A stretch of 64,000 bases of DNA from Okeania sp. SIO1I7. Its GTDB lineage: Bacteria > Cyanobacteriota > Cyanobacteriia > Cyanobacteriales > Microcoleaceae. Location of the stretch: contig JAAHGF010000006.1 of assembly GCA_010672585.1 (NCBI GenBank), positions 178,634-242,633 on the forward strand, read 5' to 3'. A program made the translations under genes and the position numbers. Positions 7,499 to 16,988 of this stretch are shown one piece after another; the stretch's first letter is position 1, and each line of letters begins with the position of its first letter. The notes beneath the pieces were generated by a model. That model saw only the letters and a program-made list of their open reading frames with translations, was not told the origin of the DNA and searched no databases.

Positions 7499-9679
7499 AT
7501 GCTTCCCCTCCTAAAAAAAATCGGAGAAATTATCGCTAACTGGTGGTCTGAGTTTACCCTCCAGACCAAACTCATGGCAGTAGTCACCCTTATGGTGTCT
7601 TTGCTAATGAGTAGTTTTTCTTTCTGGGCAGTAAATACTATTCAACAGGATGCTCGTCTCAATGATACTCGCTATGGTCGAGACCTGGGACTATTATTGG
7701 CTGCAAATGTCGCCCCTCTAGTGGCAGAAGGCAAACGCAACGAAGTAGCTCGTTTTTCTCGACTTTTCTACAGCAGCACCTCTAGTGTACGTTATATGCT
7801 CTACGCGGATGAGGAAGGAAAAATTTTCCTTGGTCTGCCTTTCTCAGAATCAGAGGTAAAGACGTCCCTGACTTTACGCCGTCGCATTCAACTACCAGAA
7901 GATTTTATGGCCAATGTAGAGCCAGGAAATTTGTCTGTCCTACCGATGGTGCGACAACATTTAACTCCAAATGGAGAATTAACAGATGTTTTTGTACCTT
8001 TAATTCAAGATGGTAAATATTTAGGGGTTTTGGCAATAGGAATTAATCCTAATCCTACTGCTGTTATTTCTTCAAATCTTACTAGAGATGTTACTTTGGC
8101 AGTGTTTGTTTCGATTTGGGCTATGGTAATTTTAGGGGCAGTATTTAATGCTTTGATTATTACTAAACCGATTAAGGAATTATCAGAAGGTGTGAGAAAT
8201 ATTGCTCAGGGAAATTTTAAGCAAAGGATTGATTTACCATTTGGAGGAGAATTGGGAGAATTGATTTTTAGCTTTAATGAAATGGCAGAGCAATTAGAAA
8301 ATTATAAGAAGCAAAATATTGAAGAATTAAGAGCAGAAAAAGCTAAGTTAGAGACTTTGGTTTCGACTATTGCTGATGGTGCTTTATTGTTGGATGCTAA
8401 TCTACAACTTATGTTGGTTAATTCTACTGCTAGGCGAATTTTTAGTTGGGAAGGAAAAGATGTTGTGGGTGCAAATGTTATAGATTATTTGCCTGTAGCT
8501 GTACAAATGGAAATTAGTAGACCGCTTTATCAAATAGCAGGAGGAGAAATAGAAGGTGGTGAATATTGCTGTACTTTGGATGACCCAAATAAACGTACAA
8601 TTAGGGTTTTATTAACAACGGTTTTATTACATAGGGCACCAGGTAAAGAGTCTCTTTGTCAAAGTTGTATTTATGATGCAGATGATACTTGTAATTCTAT
8701 TGAACGTCCTGAAGTTATTGAATGTACTCTTTATGAACATAAATTAGAAAAAGGTTTAAATTCTCAGTACCGAGATAGTCTGAAAGGAATTGCTATGACT
8801 GTGCAGGATATTACTCGCGAAGTAGAGTTAAATGAGGCAAAAAGTCAGTTTATTAGTAATGTATCTCATGAGTTAAGAACTCCTCTGTTTAATATTAAAT
8901 CTTTCATCGAAACTTTGCATGAATATGGAGAAGATTTAAGTGAAATAGAAAGAAGGGAATTTCTGGAAACTGCTAATCATGAAACAGACCGTTTGACTCG
9001 TTTGGTTAATGATGTTTTAGACCTGAGTCGTCTAGAATCTTGTCATATTTATCATCTAGATGCTGTTGATATTGCTCAACCTATAGAACAAACTTTAAGG
9101 ACTTATCAACTCAATGCTAAAGATAAGGAAATAGAGTTAAATTATGAGATAGAACCTCACTTGCCTTCTGTAGTGGGTCATTACGATTTATTGTTACAAG
9201 TATTTGCTAATTTAGTCGGCAATGCTATGAAGTTTACTGAAGCAGGGGGAAGGATAATGATTCGAGCATATACATTAGAATCTGACTCAGAAATTTGCAA
9301 TATAGAAGCTCAACAAATTGAAGAGGGGGGATGGATAGTTTCTCCTCCTCCTCCTCGACCAATAGATTTACATTTACCCTCAGAACCAAGTTGTCAAAAG
9401 TTTGTCAGAATTGAAGTTTCAGATACAGGAAGTGGTATTGAACCTGAAGACCAAGAGGCTATTTTTGAGAGGTTTTTCCGAGTAGAAAATCGAGTTCATA
9501 CTTTGGAAGGAACTGGTTTGGGTTTGTCTATTGTCAGGAATATTATGGATAAGCATCATAGTAAGGTTCAGTTAGTTAGTGAACTTGGTGTAGGTACAAC
9601 TTTCTGGTTTGATTTACCAGTTTTTGAGCAAAATATAGTATCAGAAGAAAGTCATTTATTAGATGTAACTCAACTTTAA
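7499..9679 (+). CDS. nblS: Membrane sensor histidine kinase NblS (Hik33/DspA type)
   Basis: 726 residues. Two membrane segments (about 24-46 and 199-221) flank an extracytoplasmic sensor region. A HAMP domain follows (about 222-275), then a PAS domain, a HisKA domain with the phosphorylated His in SNVSHELRTP (about 456), and an HATPase domain with NLVGNAMKF, DTGSGI and GTGLGLS. NblS/Hik33 is the conserved cyanobacterial kinase for high light, nutrient, cold and osmotic stress, signalling to RpaB-type regulators. It is ~60 residues longer than the ~660 I remember for unicellular homologues. Part of that is a four-cysteine insert inside the PAS region (C387, C390, C398, C409), whose pattern recurs in the zinc-ribbon protein at 10951-11304. 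TTTTAACTT repeats lie directly upstream. Confidence 0.9.
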   Translation: MLPLLKKIGEIIANWWSEFTLQTKLMAVVTLMVSLLMSSFSFWAVNTIQQDARLNDTRYGRDLGLLLAANVAPLVAEGKRNEVARFSRLFYSSTSSVRYMLYADEEGKIFLGLPFSESEVKTSLTLRRRIQLPEDFMANVEPGNLSVLPMVRQHLTPNGELTDVFVPLIQDGKYLGVLAIGINPNPTAVISSNLTRDVTLAVFVSIWAMVILGAVFNALIITKPIKELSEGVRNIAQGNFKQRIDLPFGGELGELIFSFNEMAEQLENYKKQNIEELRAEKAKLETLVSTIADGALLLDANLQLMLVNSTARRIFSWEGKDVVGANVIDYLPVAVQMEISRPLYQIAGGEIEGGEYCCTLDDPNKRTIRVLLTTVLLHRAPGKESLCQSCIYDADDTCNSIERPEVIECTLYEHKLEKGLNSQYRDSLKGIAMTVQDITREVELNEAKSQFISNVSHELRTPLFNIKSFIETLHEYGEDLSEIERREFLETANHETDRLTRLVNDVLDLSRLESCHIYHLDAVDIAQPIEQTLRTYQLNAKDKEIELNYEIEPHLPSVVGHYDLLLQVFANLVGNAMKFTEAGGRIMIRAYTLESDSEICNIEAQQIEEGGWIVSPPPPRPIDLHLPSEPSCQKFVRIEVSDTGSGIEPEDQEAIFERFFRVENRVHTLEGTGLGLSIVRNIMDKHHSKVQLVSELGVGTTFWFDLPVFEQNIVSEESHLLDVTQL

Positions 9680-10540
9680 AAGAAGGAAGAAGGAAGAAGG
9701 AAGAGGGAAGAGGGAAAATCTTACGTTGTTTGAGTTTTAAACTTTGGATATGTCCTCACCTTTATTTCGACTGTTATACCAGTTTTTGAGTCAGATATAG
9801 TATCAGAAAAAAATTAATTATTAAAGGAAGAAGGAAGAAGGAAGAAGGAAGAAGGAAGAGGGAAGAGGGAAGAGGGAAGAGGGAAGAGGGAAGAGGGAAA
9901 AAATTTACGTTGTCTGAGTTTTAAGCTTTGGATATGTCCTCACCTTTCCTTCGACTGCTATACCAGTTTTTGACCCAGATATAGTATCAGAAAAAAATTA
10001 ATTATTTAGATGTAACCAAACTCCAGAATTGTAAGCATTCAGCCATCAGCTATCAGCTATCAGCTATGAGTTGTTAGCTCATTATCAGCTCAAAATAGGA
10101 ATTAGTCTCCAAGGAGAATTAAAACTTATAAAAAAAATGTCTTCAGCTAACCTTAGTAATTTCTTGAATATGTTCATGTATCTGTTTGCGCAGCATTCCG
10201 TAGGAAATGCTTAATGCTTAATGCTTAATGCTGAATGCTTACCCAGAATTAGGCAACAGGAATCAGAGTTTAATTTTTTTATCTATTGAGTAATGACTGA
10301 AAAATTATTCAAGACGACTATATATACTGGGTACAATTTTCTGATTTTATTTACCAGTTTTTGAGCCAAATATATAGTTATTTCAGCTGAGATTGAGAAA
10401 AGGGTTTCTTGCTTTGAAATAGTTTCAGCTAAAAAAGTATTTCATTCTTATTTGAAATGACTATAGTATCAGAAAAAAATTAATTATTTAGATGTAACTA
10501 AACTCCATAATTAGGCAACAGGAATCAGGGTTTAATTTTT
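9680..10540 (+). repeat. Degenerate copies of the nblS 3' end mixed with GAAGGAA arrays
   Basis: The final ~60 bp of nblS (from ACCAGTTTTTGAGC to AGATGTAACTCAACT) recur downstream as partial copies at about 9778-9825, 9960-10030, 10350-10375 and 10460-10510, increasingly degraded. Between them are runs of GGAAGAAGGAAGAGGGAA (9680-9715, 9825-9900) and a repeated segment GTTTTAAGCTTTGGATATG (about 9720 and 9915, related to one near 30545). There is no open frame. The pattern fits unequal crossing-over or slippage that amplified the gene's end after the stop codon. Confidence 0.6.
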
Positions 10541-10950
10541 TTTATCTATTGAGTAATGACTGAAATAATGAATATATATTGCTAAGGTCAAGGTTAGTTT
10601 TTTTCCAATACTTTGAATTCTCTTGAAATCTCTCAGTACTAATTCCTGCTACAAAGGCAATGAATTAATAGCTGATAGCTGAATGCTTAACAATATAGGT
10701 AACTAAATAATTGAAAAAAACTGTTGTACTGCATCTCAAATAAATCTGTAATTTTTTTAAATTATCAAAATAATATGGGTCGCACAACCCCACCTTTTCA
10801 GGCGATCGGGTTTTTGGAGAGTTGCTCAAATCCCCTACTTCCCCTCCACCGGAGGGGGAGGGGAAGGGGTGAGGGGTGGGTTAACTTCTAACTTCCGACT
10901 TCTGACTTCTGACTTCGTTAACACCTCCTTAGAAATAGCTGCGGGGAACT
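10541..10950. other. Intergenic, AT-rich, with one GC-rich palindromic repeat
   Basis: No gene is visible. At 10837-10880 a GC-rich repeat is centred on CCCCTCCACCGGAGGGGGAG, followed by GGGGTGAGGGGTGGG. Related copies sit at about 37165-37215, 37630-37720, 37765-37800 and 44725-44760. The remainder is AT-rich filler including TTCTAACTTCCGACTTCTGA-type short repeats. Confidence 0.5.
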
Positions 10951-11304
10951 TTAAAAAGAAATTATCAAACTGATAAGAACTAAGCTTAACAATAACCACC
11001 AAATAGTATTTCTTTGCAGCCAAAATTTGACAGTTCCAAACCAACTAATATGATTAAAATTAGTAGAAGGTACAAGGGGTTCAGACTGGTCGTGATAAAG
11101 GGTACAATTTTTAGCATAGGGACGTTTGGGAAAATTACAGGTATTATCAAAATGGTAGATACAGCTATTACACAAATATTCTTCTGTTTGAGTGTGATAA
11201 ATAGGAATTCCTGGATGACCAAAAGCTTTAAGAGAAACTCGACAATGCGGACAAACGATCGCTTGACTATCAATTGGTTGATGACAACGAGGACAATTTG
11301 ACAT
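10951..11304 (-). CDS. Zinc-ribbon membrane protein with NblS-like four-cysteine motif
   Basis: 117 residues, start ATG at 11304 (MSNCPRC). An N-terminal zinc ribbon (C4, C7, C18, C21) is followed by a second cysteine cluster at C45, C48, C56 and C67, in the context CNSCIY..D.TCN...RP....CTLY. The C-terminus is one hydrophobic helix (about 98-116), so it is probably a tail-anchored membrane protein facing the cytoplasm. The second cluster has the same spacing (C-x2-C-x7-C-x10-C) and flanking residues as the insert in NblS, encoded 1.3 kb away on the other strand. Function is unknown; metal or iron-sulfur binding is likely from the cysteines. Overlapping frames in this stretch are shadows. Confidence 0.75.
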   Translation of the reverse strand: MSNCPRCHQPIDSQAIVCPHCRVSLKAFGHPGIPIYHTQTEEYLCNSCIYHFDNTCNFPKRPYAKNCTLYHDQSEPLVPSTNFNHISWFGTVKFWLQRNTIWWLLLSLVLISLIISF

Positions 11305-11421
11305 TTTGATTATGCTAGATATATTAAATTCAACAACTTTTTTAATCTACAGTTTAAATTTGTAGCTTAATTCTCAGTTAGTTGCTCCTTTATACCTAAA
11401 ATATAGAAATAGGAAAAAAAT

Positions 11422-11748
11422 ATGAATAATACTGAAAATCTACTTAAACAACTTTTAATGATCGGCATTGGTACAACTTCCCTAGTGGCCGAAAAAATAC
11501 AGGAAGTCACTAACCAATGGGTTAAAGATGGTACTATCAACCCAGACCAAGCTAAAACTTTTGTTGATGATATTATGCAGCAACTTAGGTCAGAGCAAGG
11601 AAACTGGGAAACTCAGATGCAGCGACAAATGCGGAATGTCATGCAGGATATAGGTGTTCCTCGTCAATCGGAATTGGACGAACTCCGGGGTCGTTTGGAC
11701 CGTTTGGAGCGTCAGATTCGAGATTTAGAAAATCGCAATTGGCGTTAA
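11422..11748 (+). CDS. Phasin-like coiled-coil protein
   Basis: 108 residues with no signal peptide or membrane segment. The first half is amphipathic helix (LLKQLLMIGIGTTSLVAEKI). A polar, glutamine-rich middle leads to a C-terminal coiled coil with regular heptads (LDELRGRLDRLERQIRDLE). This matches the small phasin/poly(hydroxyalkanoate) granule-associated family found in cyanobacteria, including species that make no PHA, so the cellular role is uncertain. GAATTTAGAATTCAG repeats follow it. It is divergent from the zinc-ribbon gene, sharing a 117-bp upstream region. Confidence 0.65.
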   Translation: MNNTENLLKQLLMIGIGTTSLVAEKIQEVTNQWVKDGTINPDQAKTFVDDIMQQLRSEQGNWETQMQRQMRNVMQDIGVPRQSELDELRGRLDRLERQIRDLENRNWR

Positions 11749-12260
11749 TGAATTTAGAATTTAGAATTTAGAATTTAGAATTCAGAATTCAGAATTTAGA
11801 TTTGCAGCAGTGATTAAATTTGAGAGGCGTGAGTTAGAATTTAGAATTTAGAATTCAGAATTTAGAATTCAGAATTTAGAATTTAGATTTGCAGCAGTGA
11901 TTAAATTTGAGAGGGGTGAGAATGTCCTAACTTCCCTGACGACTGCTATGTCATTTAACAATATCTGGAATCTTAGTTAAAGTTAAACTTTCATATTAAT
12001 TTTTGGTTTTTGACTTAATTATATGGAAGATTGATTTTAGTATCAAATATTATAGTTATTAATTTTTCAGTTGTTACGTTCTGTTTTTTCTGTTTGATTT
12101 TTTTTAAAAAATACAAATTAGAGAAAATGGGAGGTTGTTTAGAATGTTTATAAAGTTAGTTGCGAGATTGGAAAAATTACAACTGACCCTAGTGTAGCTG
12201 CAAAATATAGTAGTTATAATTTAAACTTCAACTGAGAATTTTTGACTTTTAACTTAAATT
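11749..12260. other. Intergenic with GAATTTAGAATTCAG tandem repeats
   Basis: Two blocks of short GAATTTAGAATTCAG-type repeats (11750-11800 and 11830-11890) flank a duplicated GCAGCAGTGATTAAATTTGA segment (from about 11801 and 11891). The rest to 12260 is AT-rich with no open frame or recognised RNA. The FKBP promoter presumably lies here. Confidence 0.5.
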
Positions 12261-12266
12261 AGGAGG
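12261..12266 (+). promoter_or_regulatory. Strong ribosome binding site for the TTG-started FKBP gene
   Basis: A perfect AGGAGG lies 7 bp before the TTG at 12274. Most genes in this window lack so clear a Shine-Dalgarno, so it supports TTG as the start and keeps the N-terminal membrane signal in the protein. Confidence 0.75.
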
Positions 12267-12273
12267 ATTAATT

Positions 12274-12795
12274 TTGCGAGGAATTATTATTAGTTTGGCG
12301 GTAGTAATATTCTGTGGTTTAGTTTTGATTGTTGCTCAAATCACAGGTTCGGAAAAAGGAGCAGTTGCTTCTCAAAATACACCAGGTACTATAAATTCTA
12401 CTGAAGTTCAAGAACAAGTGGCAGAAAATATTATGACTGAAAATAACGGAGAAACTATTACTACTGAATCTGGTCTTCAGTATGTGGTCTTGAAAGAAGG
12501 AGATGGCGCTACTCCTCAAAAAGGTCAAACAGTTGTGGTTCACTATACTGGAACTTTAACGGATGGTTCTAAATTTGATAGTTCTCGCGATCGCAATCAA
12601 CCTTTCCAATTTCAAGTTGGGGTAGGTCGAGTTATTAAAGGTTGGGATGAAGGGGTAGGTAGTATGAAAGTTGGTGAACGTCGTAAGTTTATTATTCCAC
12701 CGGAATTAGGGTATGGCGCTAGTGGTGCTGGTGGGGTTATACCTCCTAATGCTACTCTAATTTTTGATGTGGAATTATTGAGAATTGCGAATTAA
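12274..12795 (+). CDS. FKBP-type peptidyl-prolyl cis-trans isomerase, exported or membrane-anchored
   Basis: 173 residues. The start is TTG at 12274, decided by the AGGAGG just upstream; the first in-frame ATG (12432) would remove the export signal. The N-terminus has a hydrophobic segment (about 3-22), either an uncleaved anchor or a signal peptide, then a Thr/Glu-rich linker to about residue 65. The FKBP domain follows: [28 protein letters not shown], and a final [20 protein letters not shown], with the residues that form the FK506-binding pocket conserved. It catalyses proline isomerisation in proteins, probably in the periplasm or thylakoid lumen. A good terminator follows at 12843. Confidence 0.9.
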   Translation: MRGIIISLAVVIFCGLVLIVAQITGSEKGAVASQNTPGTINSTEVQEQVAENIMTENNGETITTESGLQYVVLKEGDGATPQKGQTVVVHYTGTLTDGSKFDSSRDRNQPFQFQVGVGRVIKGWDEGVGSMKVGERRKFIIPPELGYGASGAGGVIPPNATLIFDVELLRIAN

Positions 12796-12842
12796 TTAGG
12801 AAGTAAGCTATCAGCTATCAGCTATCAGCAATTATAATTATT

Positions 12843-12877
12843 AAAAGGGGATAGAGACTTGTTCTCTGTTCCCTTTT
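12843..12877 (+). terminator. Rho-independent terminator after the FKBP gene
   Basis: AAAAGGGGATAGAGA pairs with TCTCTGTTCCCTTTT around a 5-base loop (CTTGT). The 15-bp stem has three G-T wobbles and a T-rich 3' arm. It ends 82 bp after the FKBP stop codon and 28 bp before the Uma2 pseudogene start. Confidence 0.75.
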
Positions 12878-12904
12878 ATATATTCTTTAATTCCTAAAAA
12901 TTAT

Positions 12905-13462
12905 ATGTCAAATCTCACAGTTAAAGACTTAGAAATATTGCAAAGTACTCTTGATAAATTAGATTTAGATTATCAATTAGAATTAGATGAAGGAAAGATA
13001 TTAGTAATGGGTCCGTCGGATATTATTTCTAGTGAAGTTGGTGTTCAGTTAATTAGGTTATTAGGCAATTGGGTTTACCCACGTCGTCTCGGACGTTTGT
13101 TTGATTCTAGTGGTGCTTTTATTCTTCCAGATGCTAATTTAAAAGTTCCTGATGTTTCTTTTGTTCGTGCCCAACGTTTGAAAAAAAGTGTTCGTTATTT
13201 TGGGGAGTTGGTGCCAGATTTAGTGGTATAAATTAAATCTCAAAGTGACAGAATTCAACCTTTAAAAAAGAAAATAAAGAAGTATTTAGAATTAGGAGTG
13301 GAAGTAGGAATATTGATAGACCCTGACAAAGAAATAGTTATTGTTTCTCGTCCTAATAGTGAAGAAATTGAGTTGAAAAATGGAGATATTTTGACTATTC
13401 CTGAATTATTTGGTGAGTGGGAATTATCTATTGTTGAACTTTGGCCGCCTGTGTTTGATTAG
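12905..13462 (+). pseudogene. Uma2-family PD-(D/E)XK endonuclease gene broken by one nonsense codon
   Basis: The frame from ATG 12905 to TAG 13462 (186 codons) is uninterrupted except for a TAA at 13229-13231. The N-terminal part has the family's LDEGKILVMGPSD and PDVSFV segments. After the stop the same frame continues with IKSQSDR, VGILIDPDKE and a typical C-terminal ELFGEWELSIVELWPP. The TAA sits where Uma2 proteins have the Glu of VEIKS, so one G-to-T change at a GAA codon would destroy the catalytic E-x-K. Uma2 genes are highly expanded in cyanobacteria and often decay. Their biological role is unsettled. A sequencing error cannot be excluded. Confidence 0.75.
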
Positions 13463-13539
13463 TAAGCAATCAGCAATCAGCTATCAGCTCTCAGCTTTTT
13501 TTTACGAATTAAGTCAGAATTTGTTTAAAAAAATTTATA

Positions 13540-13765
13540 TAGGGTCTGCTGAATAAGTTTTTTGGTAAGGGTAGGAGTCAGGAGGAATGGGATTTATAGA
13601 AGAGGTAGTCGGAAAAATTATCTGTTAATTTTTCTGTCCTAGTGAGCCTTTTATGCTAACTTTTTGAACCTTTTTGACGTTACTTCTGACACTTTTTTCA
13701 GCCCTAAAAATTCTAAAAGCTTTATCTGTCAGTGATTTTAGATTTAATCAGCAACTCCTATCTAA
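13540..13765. mobile_element. MITE-like element with inverted ends
   Basis: The left end TAGGGTCTGCTGAATAAG is matched by an inverted right end, whose reverse complement reads TAGGAGTTGCTGATTAAAT (about 13740-13762). The body of ~225 bp has no open frame. The ends resemble DDE-transposase terminal repeats. A partial relative lies at about 37335-37480 (GTAGGGCTTGCTGATTAAAC). AT-rich DNA with CTAACTTCTGACTT repeats separates it from the NACHT gene. Confidence 0.5.
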
Positions 13766-13918
13766 GTAATCCTAAATAATTTGTGAGAAAAACATAAATT
13801 ATTACAACCTATTTATTATTGCTATATTAACTGAATAACTACTTATTTATCCTAGCTTTATCAAAATAACAAAGTAAGAATTTAACTTCTGACTTCTAAC
13901 TTCTGACTTTAACCTGAT

Positions 13919-16198
13919 ATGCCTAAATTCAATTTATCTTGCACCCAACTTTTTCGACACAAATTTCACCGACTTGTTTCAATTAGTTTCTTTCTACTAA
14001 CTTTAACTATTGTATTGTGTTGGAGTTGGATATTACCTAGTTATACTCAGACACCTACATCTAATATTAAAAGTAGGCAAGTTATCATTCAAGAAATTAA
14101 AGATTATGCCGAACGTCATGTTGAAAATGATAAGGCGATGGATAGTAGGTTAATGATTGATTTATATAAGAAAAATTCTCTGGGTTTAACTACTCCAGAA
14201 ATTACTAAAATTTATGAGGAAGAATACACAAGACTCAAGGAGGCAAAAGATAGTAACCTCTGGGAAAAAATTAATGACGATATTTTTTATGGGTTGGGAT
14301 GGTTTGCTGCCTTAGCACTTTTGATTCTGTTAATTTTTAAGGAAGCTATACAAGGTTGGGTAACTGATCTATTTAAGACTTTTGGCAGATGGTTATACAA
14401 TCAAATTTCTGGTCTTGAATTGTTTTGGAATTTCTCTCTAAAATGCTATAAAAAAGGTCTCATCGATAAACACGAACAACTGAAAATTCCTTTTCGTCCT
14501 AATCTTCCTTTAAGTCTGCAAGAAATTTATGTTGATTTGCAATTCTTGGAAAAATCTAATAATGAACCAATTAATTTTTCTGAGATTAAAAAATATAATC
14601 GTTTGGCTATTAAGGGGCAACCTGGAGCTGGAAAAACACTTTTATTAAAATATCTTGTTCTCTCTTGGGCGAGGGAAAAATTAAATAGTTCCTCTAATGA
14701 GTATGTGCCGATTTTATTAGAGTTATATCGCCTCAATGAAATAGAAATTTCTGCCCTCAACATGGAATTATTAAAACAGAAATTAGTAGGAGCTTTAGAT
14801 AGGGATGATTTTCCTAAAGCTAATTCTTTTGTTGAGCAAAGTCTGGAAAAAGGAAAATTATTTCTGTTATTTGATGGATTAGATGAAGTGAAAAGTTTGA
14901 TTCGTCCTCAAGTTGTGCAAGCTATTAATGACTTATTAGATAAGTACGATAAATGTCGAGCGATTATTACTTGTCGGGCAGCAGTTTATCGCAATGATTT
15001 TGCTGAGTCGGTCGATAAAACTTTAGATATTAAAGAATTTAGCGACAGACAAATGCGACTCTTTTTAGAAGCATGGAAATCGGAAATGCCACCCGATAAA
15101 TCTATCGATCAACTCATACAAACTTTGAGAGATAGACCGTTAATTATGGAGTTAGCTAGAAATCCTTTAATGTTGACAATTGTTGCTCATCTTTATACTC
15201 AACCTGCCTTTGTTTTGCCTCAGTCTCGGTCAGATTTTTATCAAGAATCTACTCATATTTTATTGAATCAATGGCAGAATAATTTTAATCAATATAAAGA
15301 GAGTGCTCATAAGCGGAGAGTGTTACAACATTTGGCTTTATTTGCTCAGGATAATGCTAGTAAACAACAAAAGAATGACTTGAGTTTGGATTATCAAATT
15401 GTCTTGGAACAAATTCAAAAAGTTTTACCCGATCTAAATCTAAATCCTGAAACAGATACTCAAAAAATATTAGATGAAATTGTCGAACGTAGTGGATTAT
15501 TATTGAAAATTGAGAGGGGAGATAAATATCAGTTTGCTCATTTAACTTTGCAAGAATATTTTGCAGCAACAGCTTTGAGAGATAGAGAAAATGAGTTAAT
15601 AGAAAGGTTTAAAAATGACCCGGAACGTTGGCGAGAAACTGTTAAACTTTGGTGTGGTTTTGCCGGGAATAGTACAAATTTAATAGAGGTTATTTATCAG
15701 GAAGATTCTCTGACAGCTTTTGAATGTTTAGCGGATGCTCAAGAAGTTTCTCCTCTTTTAGCAGAGAGAATTATTGAGGAGTTTAAGGAGAAATTGGCAG
15801 AAGCAAATTCTGATGAAAATTTAGCTAGAGCTTTTGGAGCAGTTGCTTCTGATGTTCGTGAAAGAGGTAGGGGAAAAGTTGTTTTTGAGTTTCTAGAAAA
15901 TGCTTTGAATTATTCTGAATCTCTGGAAGTTCGTCAGGCGTCTGTGAAGGCTTTATCTAAAACAAATTTGCCACAAGCGGCGGATATTTTGTTTAGGTAT
16001 TATGAAGATATTGATTTGATAGATGCTCGTCAAGCACTTATTAATATGGGAGATATTGCAGTTTCTTTATTAAGGGGTTTGGCGGAGGAAAGTTCGGAAA
16101 TGGCAATGAGAGATTTAGTGAAAATTGGTACTCCAGTTAGAATTTTCAAAACTATCAGAACCATCAAAACTATCAGAACTAAAACAGGAATATACTAA
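13919..16198 (+). CDS. Membrane-anchored NACHT NTPase with HEAT-like C-terminal repeats
   Basis: 759 residues. An N-terminal hydrophobic segment (about 19-40) and a second one (about 124-143) suggest membrane anchoring, with the NTPase in the cytoplasm. The NACHT domain has Walker A GQPGAGKT (about 232-239), Walker B LLFDGLDEV (about 315-323), a sensor-like CRAAVY, and the FAHLTLQEYFAA motif near 540. HEAT-type helical repeats follow from about 640. Bacterial NACHT proteins include antiphage NLR-like sensors. The last ~25 residues (RIFKTIRTIKTIRTKTGIY) look like out-of-frame translation of a (A)ACTATCAGAACC repeat: the HEAT array appears cut and joined at about 16130 to DNA related to the neighbouring gene. 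It overlaps the next frame by 74 bp. Confidence 0.8.
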   Translation: MPKFNLSCTQLFRHKFHRLVSISFFLLTLTIVLCWSWILPSYTQTPTSNIKSRQVIIQEIKDYAERHVENDKAMDSRLMIDLYKKNSLGLTTPEITKIYEEEYTRLKEAKDSNLWEKINDDIFYGLGWFAALALLILLIFKEAIQGWVTDLFKTFGRWLYNQISGLELFWNFSLKCYKKGLIDKHEQLKIPFRPNLPLSLQEIYVDLQFLEKSNNEPINFSEIKKYNRLAIKGQPGAGKTLLLKYLVLSWAREKLNSSSNEYVPILLELYRLNEIEISALNMELLKQKLVGALDRDDFPKANSFVEQSLEKGKLFLLFDGLDEVKSLIRPQVVQAINDLLDKYDKCRAIITCRAAVYRNDFAESVDKTLDIKEFSDRQMRLFLEAWKSEMPPDKSIDQLIQTLRDRPLIMELARNPLMLTIVAHLYTQPAFVLPQSRSDFYQESTHILLNQWQNNFNQYKESAHKRRVLQHLALFAQDNASKQQKNDLSLDYQIVLEQIQKVLPDLNLNPETDTQKILDEIVERSGLLLKIERGDKYQFAHLTLQEYFAATALRDRENELIERFKNDPERWRETVKLWCGFAGNSTNLIEVIYQEDSLTAFECLADAQEVSPLLAERIIEEFKEKLAEANSDENLARAFGAVASDVRERGRGKVVFEFLENALNYSESLEVRQASVKALSKTNLPQAADILFRYYEDIDLIDARQALINMGDIAVSLLRGLAEESSEMAMRDLVKIGTPVRIFKTIRTIKTIRTKTGIY

Positions 16199-16988
16199 TA
16201 AGATAAAACAAAACTTTCTTGGAATTAATCTTAGTAAAAAATGGCTATCTCTATTTGAAATTTTAGATATAGATTTACAATTTGCTGTACTAGATTGTCT
16301 TATAGCATACCGATATCGTCCTCCAACCCGCGATGACTGGCGTAATATTTTTCTACCTGTAAAACGTGTATTTTTAGTAGAATTTTTTGTAGAACATTTT
16401 TCCGTATTATCTATATCAATTTTAATCATGTTACTTTCATTAATGGTAATTAAGGTAGCTGATTTTTTTCTTGAATTGATTAGCAACAGGAATTTAGTTG
16501 CTTTTTATTTGATATGGTTTGCCAAATTTTTCTTCCCATTTTTAGGCGGGGTTTTATTCTTTTTCCTTACACAAACTGGTTTGCCATTTTATCCTTTTTA
16601 TGGAGCTAAATCCCGTAATATAAGATGGCTGTTTGGTGTTTTTATGTATATACTAGCTCTTATCTATTCGATTAAATATTATAATCTAGGGGTATTCTTT
16701 GTTTATGTAATTGCTTCTCTAATAATGACAGGAATTATAGTAGTAGTATTAACTATATTTCGGTTTTTTCATGTAGAACTAAAAAAAATATTTATATTGG
16801 AAATCTTGATATTACATGGATATATGTTGCCATTTTATAGGTTCTTAACGCTTGATTTTTCTTGGGAAACAACCTTATTTATCTGGGTAATTACATTAGT
16901 TTTTTCCTTGATTTTGTGGATTTATGCACAAAATTTACAACGAAAAGTTAATAATCCCCTTAATATAATAATTCCCTTAATAATTTAA
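16125..16988 (+). CDS. Multi-TM protein sharing a domain with the 17189-18139 product
   Basis: 287 residues as annotated, the first ATG overlapping the end of the NACHT frame. Residues ~15-85 contain a soluble segment (INLSKKWLSLFEILDID, then RPPTRDDWRNIF) also found in the protein at 17189. After it come several hydrophobic helices (about 95-275), predicting an integral membrane protein. The true N-terminus may be lost: the corresponding protein downstream has ~100 extra residues before this segment. This copy may therefore be a 5'-truncated duplicate fused behind the NACHT gene. The family is not one I recognise. The link to NACHT is inferred from adjacency. Confidence 0.55.
   Translation: MVLQLEFSKLSEPSKLSELKQEYTNKIKQNFLGINLSKKWLSLFEILDIDLQFAVLDCLIAYRYRPPTRDDWRNIFLPVKRVFLVEFFVEHFSVLSISILIMLLSLMVIKVADFFLELISNRNLVAFYLIWFAKFFFPFLGGVLFFFLTQTGLPFYPFYGAKSRNIRWLFGVFMYILALIYSIKYYNLGVFFVYVIASLIMTGIIVVVLTIFRFFHVELKKIFILEILILHGYMLPFYRFLTLDFSWETTLFIWVITLVFSLILWIYAQNLQRKVNNPLNIIIPLII

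Noticed and set aside
16100..16200. Programmed frameshift joining the NACHT gene to the 16125 frame
   Set aside because: No slippery heptamer or downstream structure seen; the local sequence matches the neighbouring gene family, so recombination explains it better.
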